Notes under the pieces: generated by a model
Databases searched by the model: none
Told to the model about the DNA's origin: nothing
What the model saw: only the letters and a program-made list of their open reading frames with translations
Translations under genes and position numbers: made by a program
Source: Axinella damicornis
Taxonomy: Eukaryota > Porifera > Demospongiae > Axinellida > Axinellidae
NCBI GenBank assembly: GCA_963931865.1
Contig: OZ007510.1
Coordinates: 14,550,111 to 14,614,110, forward strand
DNA length: 64,000 nucleotides
Reading direction: 5' to 3'
Part shown: positions 13,864 through 24,900 of the stretch, in pieces
How positions within the stretch are numbered: position 1 is the first letter of the stretch
Layout: the number at the start of each line of letters is the position of its first letter

Positions 13864-14028
13864 TGTGGTATCGTTATTGTATTGATTGCATACCATGCAT
13901 GTAATATGTTTCCTGTAGCACTTGTGTGTATTCTGTTTTTGTCTTGTACAGATTGTAAAAAGATTAGTCTATGATAAAACGATTCTCCCGTGAACTTGCT
14001 GTTCGTGCGCTGCGACCAAGACACCACA
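13864..14028 (+). repeat. 3' LTR of the Gypsy element
   Basis: 165 bp, identical by eye to 11313-11477; followed by the target duplication CTAGT. Confidence 0.95.
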
Positions 14029-17000
14029 CTAGTCATTGCATAGATACAAGCCTATCGCCAGTGGAGGTCTTCTACTGCTGCGACAAAGCTCACAAACCCG
14101 GCATATATATAGTTCAGTAGTTCTGCTTCATTCATCTGAGTTGATTGGTATAAGCATCTGTTTGTACAACTTCCTACAATTTTGTAGAGACTTCTAGCAA
14201 TTGATTGACTGTTTCTTCCAGTGCTTGAGCGCCTAGTTGTTGCATAGGTGCAAGCCTATCGCCAGTGGAGGTCTTCTACTACTGTAACAAATCCTACAAT
14301 CTCGGCATAGTGGCCACTTGTTCTGTTCTATTGTGCTGACATAGGTGTTATCAGCATCTAATTTTTCTAATTGGCTTCTCTAAAGTAGTGACCTCCACCA
14401 AATTGAGTGACTGTTTCTGAAAGTACTTGAGGGCCGTAGTCTTTGCATAGATGCAAGCAAATCTGCAGTGGAGGTCTTCTACCATAATGACTAAGCTTAC
14501 AAATCCAGCGTATTGGTCTGCGGTTGTGCTATATTCAGCCGAGATGGGTGGTATATGCATCAGTTTGTACGACCACCTGCAATTTTGTAGAGCCTTCCAC
14601 CAATAGATTGACTGCTTTGTCGAGTGCTTGAGGGCCTAGTCGTAGCATAGATGCAAGCCTATCGCCAGTGGAGGTTTTCTACTGCTAAGACAAAGCTCAC
14701 AATCCCGGTACATAGGTCAGTAGTTCTGATTCATTCATAATTATGAGATGAGTGGTATACGCATCTGTTTGTACAACTTCCTACAGTTTAGTAGGTACTT
14801 CCACCAATTGATTGACTGTTTCTTCCAGTGCTTGAGAGCCATGTCGTGGCATAGATGCAAGCTTACCGCCAGTAGTGGTGGTCTTCTACTACTGTGACAA
14901 AGCTCACAATCCCGGTACATAGGTCAGTAGTTCTACTTCAATCATCTGAGATGAGTGGTATACGCATGTGTTTGTACAACTTCCTACAGTTTAGTAGGTA
15001 CTTACACCAATTCATTGACTGTTTCTTCCAGTGTTTGAGGGCCTAGTCGTAGCATAGATACAAGGCTATCGCCAGTGGAGGTCTTCTACTGCTGCGACAA
15101 AGCTCACAAACCCGGCATATATATAGGTCAGTAGTTCTGCTTCATTCATCTAAGTTGATTGGTATAAGCATCTGTTTGTACAACTTCCTACAATTTTGTA
15201 GAGACTTCTACCAATTGTTTCTTCCAGTGCTTGAGGGCCTAGTTGTTGCATAGGTGCAAGCCTGTCGGCAGTGGAGGCCTTCTATTACTGTAACAAATCT
15301 TACAAACTCAGCATAGTGGCCATTTCTTCAACTATGTTGTGCTGACATGGGTGTTATCAGCATCTAATTTTTCTAATCGGCTGCTCTAAAGTAGAGACCT
15401 CCACCAAATTGAGGACTGTTTCTGTCAGTACTTGAAGGCCATAGTCTTTGCATAGATGCAAGCTAATCTCCAGTGGAGGTCTTCTACCATAATGACTAAG
15501 CTTACAAATCCAGCGTATTGTTCTGCGTTTGTGCTACATTTAGCCGAGATGGGTGGTATATGCATCAGTTTGTACGACCACCTGCAATTTTGTAGAGCCT
15601 TTCACCGATAGATTGACTGCTTTGTCGAGTGCTTGAGGGCCTAGTCGTAGCATAGATGCAAGCCTATCGCCAGTGGATGTCTTCTATATACTTCTGTGAC
15701 AAAGCTCACAAACTTGGTATAAATGTCAGTAGTTCTGCTACATTTAGCTGAGTTGAAGGCTACATTCATCTGTTTGTACAATATCCTACACTTTAGTTGA
15801 GACTTCCACTGATTGATTGAATGTTTCTTCCAGTGCTTGAGGGCCTAATCATTGCATAGATGCAAGTCTATCGCCGGTGGAGTTCTTCTGCTACTGTGAC
15901 AAAGGTCAGACACATGGCATAAGGTCAGTACTTCTGCCTCACTCAGTTCAGTTGAGTGGTATAAGCATCTGTTTTGTACAACTTCCTACAGTTTAGTAGG
16001 TACTTCCACCAATTGATTGACTATTTCTTCCAGTGCTTGAGGACCTAGTCATTGCATAGATACAAGCCTATCGCCAGTGGAGGTCTTCTACTGCTGCGAC
16101 AAAGCTCACAAACCCGGCATATATATAGCTCAGTAGTTCTGCTTCATTCATCTGAGTTGATTGGTATAAGCATCTGTTTGTACAACTTCCTACAATCTTG
16201 TAGAGACTTCTAGCAATTGATTGACTGTTTCTTCCAGTGCTTGAGCGCCTAGTTGTTGCATAGGTGCAAGCCTATCGCCAGTGGAGGTCTTCTACTACTG
16301 TAACAAATCCTACAATCTCGGCATAGTGGCCACTTGTTCTGTTCTATTGTGCTGACATAGGTGTTATCAGCATCTAATTTTTCTAATTGGCTTCTCTAAA
16401 GTAGTGACCTCCACCAATTTGAGTGACTGTTTCTGAAAGTACTTGAGGGCCGTAGTCTTTGCATAGATGCAAGCAAATCTGCAGTGGAGGTCTTCTACCA
16501 TAATGACTAAGCTTACAAATCCAGCGTATTGGTCTGCGGTTGTGCTATATTCAGCTGAGATGGGTGGTATATGCATCAGTTTGTACGACCACCTGCAATT
16601 TTGTAGAGCCTTCCACCAATAGATTGACTGCTTTGTCGAGTGCTTGAGGACCTAGTCGTAGCATAGATGCAAGCCTATCGCCAGTGGAGGTCTTCTACTA
16701 CTGTGACAAAGCTCACAAACCCGGCACATAGGTCAGTAGTTCTGATTCATTCATCTGATTTGAGTGGCATACGCATCTCTTTGTACAACTTCCTACAGTT
16801 TAGTAGGTACTTCCACCAATTGATTGACTGTTTCTTCCAGTGCTTGAGAGCCTTGTCATGGCATAGATGCAAGCTTACTGCCAGTGGTGGTCTTCTACTA
16901 CTGTGACAAAGCTCACAATCCCGGTACATAGGTCAGTAGTTCTGATTCAATTATCTGAGATGAGTGGTATACGCATCTGTTTGTACAACTTCCTACAGTT

Positions 17001-20000
17001 TAGTAGGTACTTCCACCAATTGATTGACTGTTTCTTCCAGTGTTTGAGGGCCTAGTCGTAGCATACATGCAAGCCTATCGCCAGTGGAGGTCTTCTACTG
17101 CTGTGACAAAGCTCACATACCCTGCATATATATAGGTCAGTAGTTCTGCTTCATTCATATGAGTTGATTGGTATAGGCATCTGGTTGTACAACTTCCTAC
17201 AATTTTGGAGACACTTCCACCAATAGATTGACTGCGTCTTCCAGTGCTTGATGGCCTAGTTGTTGCATAGGTGCAAGCTTATCGCCAGTGGAGGTCTTCT
17301 ACTACTGTAACAAATCTTACAAACTCGGCATAGTGGCCACTTGTTCTGCTATATTGGGCTGACATGGGTGTTATCAGCATCAAATTTTTCTAATCAGCTG
17401 CTCTAAAGTAGAGACCTCCACCAATTTGAGTGACTGTTGCTGTCAGTACTTGAGGACCGTTTGTCTTTGCATAGATGCAAGCAAATCTCCAGTGGAGGTC
17501 TTCTACCATAATGACTATGCTTACAAATCCAGCGTATTGGTCTGCGGTTGTGCAACATTCAGCCGAGACGGGTGGTATATGCATCAGTTTGTACGACCAC
17601 CTGCAATTTTGTAGAACCTACCACCAATAGATTGACTGCTTTGTCGAGTGGTTGAGGACCTAGCCGTAGCATAGATAAAAGCCTATCGCCAGTGGGAGGT
17701 CTTCTACTTCTGTGACAAAGCTCACGAACTCCATATAAATGTCAGTAGTTCTGCTACATTCAGCTGAGATGAGCGGTACAAACATCTGTTTGTACAACTT
17801 CCTACACTGTAGTTGAGACTTCCACTGATTGATTGAATGCTTCTTCCAGTGCTTGAGGGCCTAGTCGTGGCATACATGCAAGCCTAGCGTCAGTGGAGAT
17901 CTTCCACTACTGTGACAAAGCTCACAAACCCGGTATAAATGTCAGTAGTTCTGATTCATTGATCTGAGTTGAGTGGATATGCATTTGTTTGTACTACTTC
18001 CTACAGTTTAGTAGGTACTTCCACCAATTGATTGACTGTTTCTTCCAGTGATTGAGGGCCTAATCGTTGCATAGATGCAAGCCTGTCGTCAGCGGATGTC
18101 TTCTACTACTGTGACAAAGCTCACAAACATGGCATAAGGTCAGAACTTCTACCTCATTCCGCAGAGTTTAGTTTTATAAGCATATGTTTGTACAACTTCC
18201 TACACTTTAGTAGAGACTTCCAACAAGAGGTTGACTGCTTCGTTGAGTGTTTGAGGGTTTAGTCGTGGCATAGATGCAAGCCTATCGCCAGTGGTGGTCT
18301 TCTACTACTGTGACAAAGCTCACAATCCCGGTACATAGGTCAGTAATTCTGATTCATTCATATGAGATGAGTGGTATACGCATCTGTTTGTACAACCTCC
18401 TACAGTTTAGTAGGTACTTCCACCAATTGATTGACTGTTTCTTCCAGTGTTTGAGGGCCTAGTCGTTGCATAGATACAAGCCTATCGCCAGGGGAGGTCT
18501 TTTACTGCTGCGATAAAGCTCACAAACCCGGCATATATATAGGTCAGTAGTTCCTCTTCATTCATCTGAGTTGATTTGTATAAGCATCTGTTTGTACAAC
18601 TTCCTACAATTTTGTAGAGACTTCTACCAATTGATTGACTGTTTCTTCCAGTGCTTGAGGGCCTAGTTGTTGCATAGGTGCAAGCCTGTCGGCAGTGGAG
18701 GCCTTCTATTACTGTAACAATCTTACAAACTCAGCATAGTGGCCATTTTTTCTGCTATGTTGTGCTGACATGGGTGTTATCAGCATCTAATTTTTCTAAT
18801 CGGCTGCTCTAAAGTAGAGACCTCCACCAAATTGAGGACTGTTTCTGTCAGTACTTGAGGGCCATAGTCTTTGCATAGATGCAAGCTGATCTCCAGTGGA
18901 GGTCTTCTACCATAATGACTAAGCTTACAAATCCAGCATATTGGTCTGCGGTTGTGCTACATTCAGCCGAGATGGGTGGTATATACATCAGTTTGTACGA
19001 CCTCCTGCAATTTTGTAGAGCCTTCCACCAATAGATTGACTGCTTCATCGAGTGCTTGAGGGCCTAGTCGTAGCATAGATGCAAGCCTATCGCCATTGGA
19101 GGTCCTCTACTTCTGTGACAAAGCTCACGAACCCGGTATAAATGTCAGTAGTTCTTCTACATACAGCTGTGTTGAGCGGTACAAACATCTGTTTGTGCCA
19201 CTTCCTACACTTTAGTTGAGTTTTCCACTGATTGATTGAATGTTTCTTCCTGTGATTGAGGGCCTAATCATTGCATAGATGCAAGTCTATCGCCGGTGGA
19301 GGTCTTCTAAAACTGTGACAAAGCTCATAAACATGGCATAAGGTCAGTAATTCTGCCTCATTCAGCTGAGTTGAGTGGTATAAGCATCTGTTTGTACAAC
19401 TTCCTACACTTTAGTAGGTACTTCCACCAATTGATTGACTGTTTCTTCCAGTTTTTGAGGGCCTAGTCGTTGCATAGATACAACCCTTTCGCCAGTGGAG
19501 GTCTTCTACTGCTGCGACAATGCTCACAAACCCGGCATATATATAGGTCAGTAGTTCTGCTTCATTCATCTGAGTTGATTGGTATAAGCATCTGTTTGTA
19601 CAACTTCCTACAATTTTGTAGAGACTTCTACCAATTGATTGACTGTTTCTTCCAGTGCTTGAGGGCCTAGTTGTTGCATAGGTGCAAGCCTGTCGGCAGT
19701 GGAGGCCTTCTATTACTGTAACAAATCTTACAAACTCAGCATAGTGGCCATTTCTTCAACTATGTTGTGCTGACATGGGTGTTATCAGCATCTAATTTTT
19801 CTAATCGGCTGCTCTAAAGTAGAGACCTCCACCAAATTGAGGACTGTTTCTGTCAGTACTTGAAGGCCATAGTCTTTGCATAGATGCAAGCTAATCTCCA
19901 GTGGAGGTCTTCTACCATAATGACTAAGCTTACAAATCCAGCGTATTGGTCTGCGGTTGTGCTACATTCAGCCGAGATGGGTGGTATATGCATCAGTTTG

Positions 20001-20095
20001 TACGACCACCTGCAATTTTGTAGAGCCTTCCACCAATAGATTGACTGCTTCATCGAGTGCTTGAGGACCTAGTCGGAGCATAGATGCAAGCCTAT

Positions 20096-20885
20096 CGCCA
20101 TTGGAGGTCTTCTACTACTGTGACAAAGCTCACGAACCCGATATAAATGTCAGTAGTTCTTCTACATTCAGCTGTGTTGAGCGGTACTTTTGTGCCACTT
20201 CCTACACTTTAGTTGAGACTTCCACTGATTGATTGAATGTTTTATCCAGTGCTTGAGGGCCTAATCATTGCATAGATGCAAGCCTATCGGCGGTGGAGGT
20301 CTTCTACTATTGTGACAAAGCTCATAAACAGGCATAAGGTCTGTAATTCTGCCCTATTCAGCTGAGTTGAGTGGTTATATATAAGCATCTGTTTGTGCAA
20401 CTTCCTACACTTTAGTAGAGACTTCCACCAATAGATTGACTGCTTCGTCGAGTCTTTGAGGGCCTACTCGTGGCATAGATGCAAGGCTATCGCCATTGGA
20501 GGTCTTCTACTACTGTGACAAAGCTCACGAACCCGATATAAATGTCAGTAGTTCTTCTACATTCAGCTGTGTTGAGCGGTACTTTTGTGCCACTTCCTAC
20601 ACTTTAGTTAAGACTTCCACTGATTGATTGAATGTTTCTTCCAGTGCTTGAGGGCCTAATCATTGCATAGATGCAAGCCTATCGGCGGTGGAGGTCTTCT
20701 ACTACTGTGACAAAGCTCATAAACAGGCATAAGGTCTGTAATTCTGCCCTATTCAGCTGAGTTGAGTGGTTATATATAAGCATCTGTTTGTGCAACTTCC
20801 TACACTTTAGTAGAGACTTCCACCAATAGATTGACTGCTTCGTCGAGTCTTTGAGGGCCTACTCGTGGCATAGATGCAAGGCTAT
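20096..20885. repeat. Recent tandem duplication of a two-monomer block (~394 bp)
   Basis: The block starting GCCATTGGAGGTCTTCTACT at about 20096 is repeated at about 20490 with very few differences. Both copies carry the same rare variants: GAGCGGTACTTTTGTGCCAC (a small deletion), CTATCGGCGGTGG and GGTTATATATAAGC. The homologous block near 24480 has a single copy, so the duplication happened after those two regions were copied from each other. Confidence 0.8.
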
Positions 20886-21787
20886 CGCCAGTGGTGGTCT
20901 TCTACTACTGCGGCAAACCTCTCAAACCCGGTACATATGTCAGTAGTTCTGATTCATTCATCTGAGTTGATTGGTATACACATCTGTTTGTACAACTTCC
21001 TACAGTTTAATAGGTACTTCCACCAATTGATTGACTGTTTCTTCCAGTGCTTGAGGGCCTAATCGTTGCACAGATGCAAGCCTATCGCCAGTGGAGGTCT
21101 TCTACTGCTGTGACAAAGCTAACAAACCCGGCATATATATAGGTCAGTAGTTCTGCTTCATTCATCTGAGTTGATTGGTATAAGCAACTGTTTGAACAAC
21201 TTCCTACAATTTTGTAGAGACTTCCACCAATTGATTGACTGTTTCTTCCAGTGCTTGAGGGCCTAGTTGTTGCATAGGTGCAAGCCTGTCGCCAGTGGAG
21301 GTCTTCTACTACTCTAACAAATCTTACAAACTCAGCATAGTGGCCACTTGTTCTACTATGTTGTGCTGACATGGGTGTTATCAGCATCTATTTTTTCTAA
21401 TCGGCAGCTCTAAGGTAGAGACCTCCACCAAATTGAGTGACTGTTTCTGTGAGTACTTGAGGGCCGTAGTCTTTGCATAGATGCAAGGAAATCTCCAGTG
21501 GAGGTCTTCTACTATAATGACTAAGCTTACAAATCCAGCGTATTGGTCTGCGGTCGTGCTACATTCAGCCGAGATGGGTGGTATATGCATCAGTTTGTAC
21601 GACCTCCTGCAATTTTGTAGAGCCTTCCACCAATAGATTCATTGCTTCGTCGAGTGCTGGAGGGCCCAGCCGTAGCATAGATACAAGCCTATCGCCAGTG
21701 GAGGTCTTTTACTTCTGTGTCAAAGCTCACGAACCCGGTATAAATGTAAGTAGTTCTGCTACATTCAGCTGAGTTGAGCGGTAAAAA

Positions 21788-21972
21788 TGTAGCATTTGTG
21801 ACTCTTGTGTTGCTGTATTGTTGACTCTTGAATGTCTAGCCCTAGTGGCACCACATATCGTATCCTAGTGACTTAGGAATGACATTGTGTCCTTATCTAT
21901 ATAATGTAATGCATTTCATACTGTGAGAGAGTCTTTGCTGCAAACCTATTCACTCTTGATAGTTATGTAACA
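21788..21972. mobile_element. Probable solo LTR in the satellite
   Basis: About 185 bp unlike any monomer sits between GAGCGGTA and CAAACATATGTTTG, which are adjacent in normal monomers (GCGGTACAAACATCTG). It starts TGTAGCATTTGTG and ends TATGTAACA, TG...CA as LTRs do, has an A/T-rich CTATATAATG and no inverted termini. The flanks AAAAA (21783-21787) and ACAAA (21972-21976) could be a 5-bp target duplication with one mismatch. No internal region or partner LTR is seen. An unrelated short insertion is the alternative. Confidence 0.55.
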
Positions 21973-24900
21973 CAAACATATGTTTGTACAACTTCCTACA
22001 CTTTAGTTGGGACTTCCACGAATTGATTGAATGTTTCTTCCAGTGCTTGAGGGCTTAATCATGGCATAGATGCAAGTCTATCGCCGGTGGAGGTCTTCTA
22101 CTACCGTGACAAAGCTCATAAACATGGCATAGGGTAAGTAATTCTACCTCATTCAGCTGAGTTGAGTGGTATAAGCATCTGTTTGTACAACTTCCTACAC
22201 TTTAGTAGAGACTTCCACCAATAGATTGACTGCTTCGTCTAGTGTTTGAGGGCCCAGTCGTGGCATAGATGCAAGCCTATCGCCAGTGGTGGTCTTCTAC
22301 TTCTGTGACAAATCTCACAAACCCGGCACATAGGTCAGTAGTTCTGATTCATTGATCTGAGTTTAGTGGTATACGCATCTGTTTGTACAACTTCCTACAG
22401 TTTAGTAGGTACTTCCACCAATAGATTGACTGTGTCTTCCAGTGCTTGATGGCCTAGTTGTTGCATAGGTGCAAGCTTATCGCCAGTGGAGGTCTTCTAC
22501 TACTGTAACAAATCTTACAAACTCGGCATAGTGGCCACTTGTTCTGCTATATTGGGCTGACATGGGTGTTATCAGCATCTAATTTTTCTAATCAGCTGCT
22601 CTAAAGTAGAGACCTCCACCAATTTGAGTGACTGTTTCTATCAGTACTTGAGGACCGTTTGTCTTTGCATACATGCAAGCAAATCTCCAGTGGAGGTCTT
22701 GTACCATAATGGCTAAGCTTACAAATCCAGCGTATTGGTCTACGGTTGTGCAACATTCAGCCGAGATGGGTGGTATATGCATCAGTTTGTACGACCACCT
22801 GCAATTTTGTAGAGCCTTCCACCAATAGATTGACTGCTTTGTCGAGTGCTTGAGGACCTAGTCGTAGCAGAGATGCAAGCCTAACGCCAGTGGAGGTCTT
22901 CTACTTCTGTGACAAAGCTCACGAACTCCGTATAAATGTCGGTAGTTCTGCTGGATTCAGCTGAGATGAGCGGTACAAACATCTGTTTGTACAACTTCCT
23001 ACACTTTAGTTGAGACTTCCACTGATTGATTGAATGTTTCTTCCAGTGCTTGAGGGCCTAGTCGTGGCATATATGCAAGCCTATCGCCGGTGGAGGTCTT
23101 CTACTGCTGTGACAATCTCACAAACCCGGCACATAGGTCAGTAGTTCTGATTCATTGATCTGAGTTGAGTGGATATGCATCTGTTTGTACTACTTCCTAC
23201 AGTTTAGTAGGTACTTCCACCAATTGATTGACTGTTTCTTCCAGTGATTGAGGGCCTAATCGTTGCATAGATGCAAGCCTGTCGTCAGCGGATGTCTTCT
23301 ACTACTGTGACAAAGCTCACAAACATGGCATAAGGTCAGTACTTCTACCTCATTCAGCAGAGTTTAATTTTATAAGCATATGTTTGTACAACTTCCTACA
23401 CTTTAGTAGAGACTTCCAACAATAGGTTGACTGCTTTGTCGAGTGTTTGAGGGTTTAGTCGTGGCATAGATGCAAGCCTATCACCAGTGGTGGTCTTCTA
23501 CTGCTGTGACAAAGCTCACAATCCCGGTACATAGGTCAGTAGTTCTGATTCATTCATATGAGATGAGTGGTATACACATCTGTTTGTACAACTTCCTACA
23601 GTTTAGTAGGTACTTCCACCAATTGATTCACTGTTTCTTCCAGTGCTTGAGAGCCTTCTCGTGGCATAGATGCAAGCTTACCGCCAGTGGTGGTCTTCTA
23701 CTACTGTGACAAAGCTCACAATCCCGTACATAGGTCAGTAGTTGTGATTCAATCATCTGAGATGAGTGGTATACGCATCTGTTTGTACAACTTCCTACAG
23801 TTTAGTAGGTACTTCCACCAATTGATTGACTGTTTCTTCCAGTGTTTGAGGGCCTAGTCGTTGCATAGATACAACCCTTTTGCCACTGGAGGTCTTCTAC
23901 TGCTGCGACAGAGCTCACAAACCCGGCATATATATAGGTCAGTAGTTCTGCTTCATTCATCTGTGTTGATTGGTATAAGCATCTGTTTGTACAACTTCCT
24001 ACAATTTTGTACCAATTGATTGACTGTTTCTTCCAGTGCTTGAGGGCCTAGTTGTTGCATAGGTGCAAGCCTGTCGGCAGTGGAGGCCTTCTATTACTGT
24101 AACAAATCTTACAAACTCAGCATAGTGGCCATTTCTTCAACTATGTTGTGCTGTCATGGGTGTTATCAGCATCTAATTTTTCTAATCGGCTGCTCTAAAG
24201 TAGAGACCTCCACCAAATTGAGGACTGTTTCTGTCAGTAATTGAAGGCCATAGTCTTTGCATAGATGCAAGCTAATCTCCAGTGGAGGTCTTCTACCATA
24301 ATGACTAAGCTTACAAATCCAGCGTATTGGTCTGAGGTTGTGCTACATTCAGCCGAGATGGGTGGTATATGCATCAGTTTGTACGACCACCTGCAATTTT
24401 GTAGAGCCTTCCACCAATAGATTGACTGCTTCATCGAGTGCTTGAGGGCCTAGTCGTAGCATAGATGCAAGCCTATCGCCATTGGAGGTCTTCTACTTCT
24501 GTGACAAAGCTCACGAACCCGATATAAATGTCAGTAGTTCTTCTACATTCAGCTGTGTTGAGCGGTACTTTTGTGCCACTTCCAACACTTTAGTTGATAC
24601 TTCCACTGATTGATTGAATGTTTCTTCCAGTGCTTGAGGGCCTAATCATTGCATAGATGCAAGCCTATCGGTGGTGGAGGTCTTCTACTACTGTGACAAA
24701 GCTCATAAACAGGCATAAGGTCAGTAATTCTGCCTCATTCAGCTGAGTTGAGTGGTTATATATAAGCATTTGTTTGTGCAACTTCCTACACTTTAGTAGA
24801 GACTTCCACCAATAGATTGACTGCTTCGTCGAGTGTTTGAGGGCCTACTCGTGGCATAGATGCAAGCCTATCGCCAGTGGTGGTCTTCTACTACTGCGGC

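Larger units (their letters stand above)
11313..14028 (+). mobile_element. Internally deleted Ty3/Gypsy LTR retrotransposon inserted in satellite
   Basis: A 2716-bp element with 165-bp direct LTRs (11313-11477 and 13864-14028) that I read as identical, starting TGTGGTATCG and ending GACACCACA. A perfect 5-bp target duplication CTAGT flanks it (11308-11312 and 14029-14033), and the uninterrupted site is present in the neighbouring repeat copy around 16046. A primer-binding-site candidate TTGGCGACGAGGATGGGA follows the 5' LTR, and a purine tract AAGGGGAAGGAAG (13851-13863) precedes the 3' LTR. The interior lacks gag, protease and the first half of reverse transcriptase. What remains is RT palm, RNase H and integrase, broken by one in-frame stop and one frameshift. 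It cannot encode its own full machinery. Confidence 0.97.
9437..16640. repeat. Three successive copies of a ~2.01-kb higher-order repeat
   Basis: Marker monomers such as the one with TAATTGGCTTCTCTAAAGTA recur at about 9630, 14362 and 16379. Removing the retrotransposon and its target duplication (2721 bp) from the first interval leaves about 2012 bp; the second interval is about 2016 bp. The unit is therefore about ten 200-bp monomers. Copies 1 and 2 are nearly identical by eye; copy 3 is partial and gives way after about 16640 to a block resembling 2990-4340. The retrotransposon is inserted at the end of copy 1. Confidence 0.85.
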
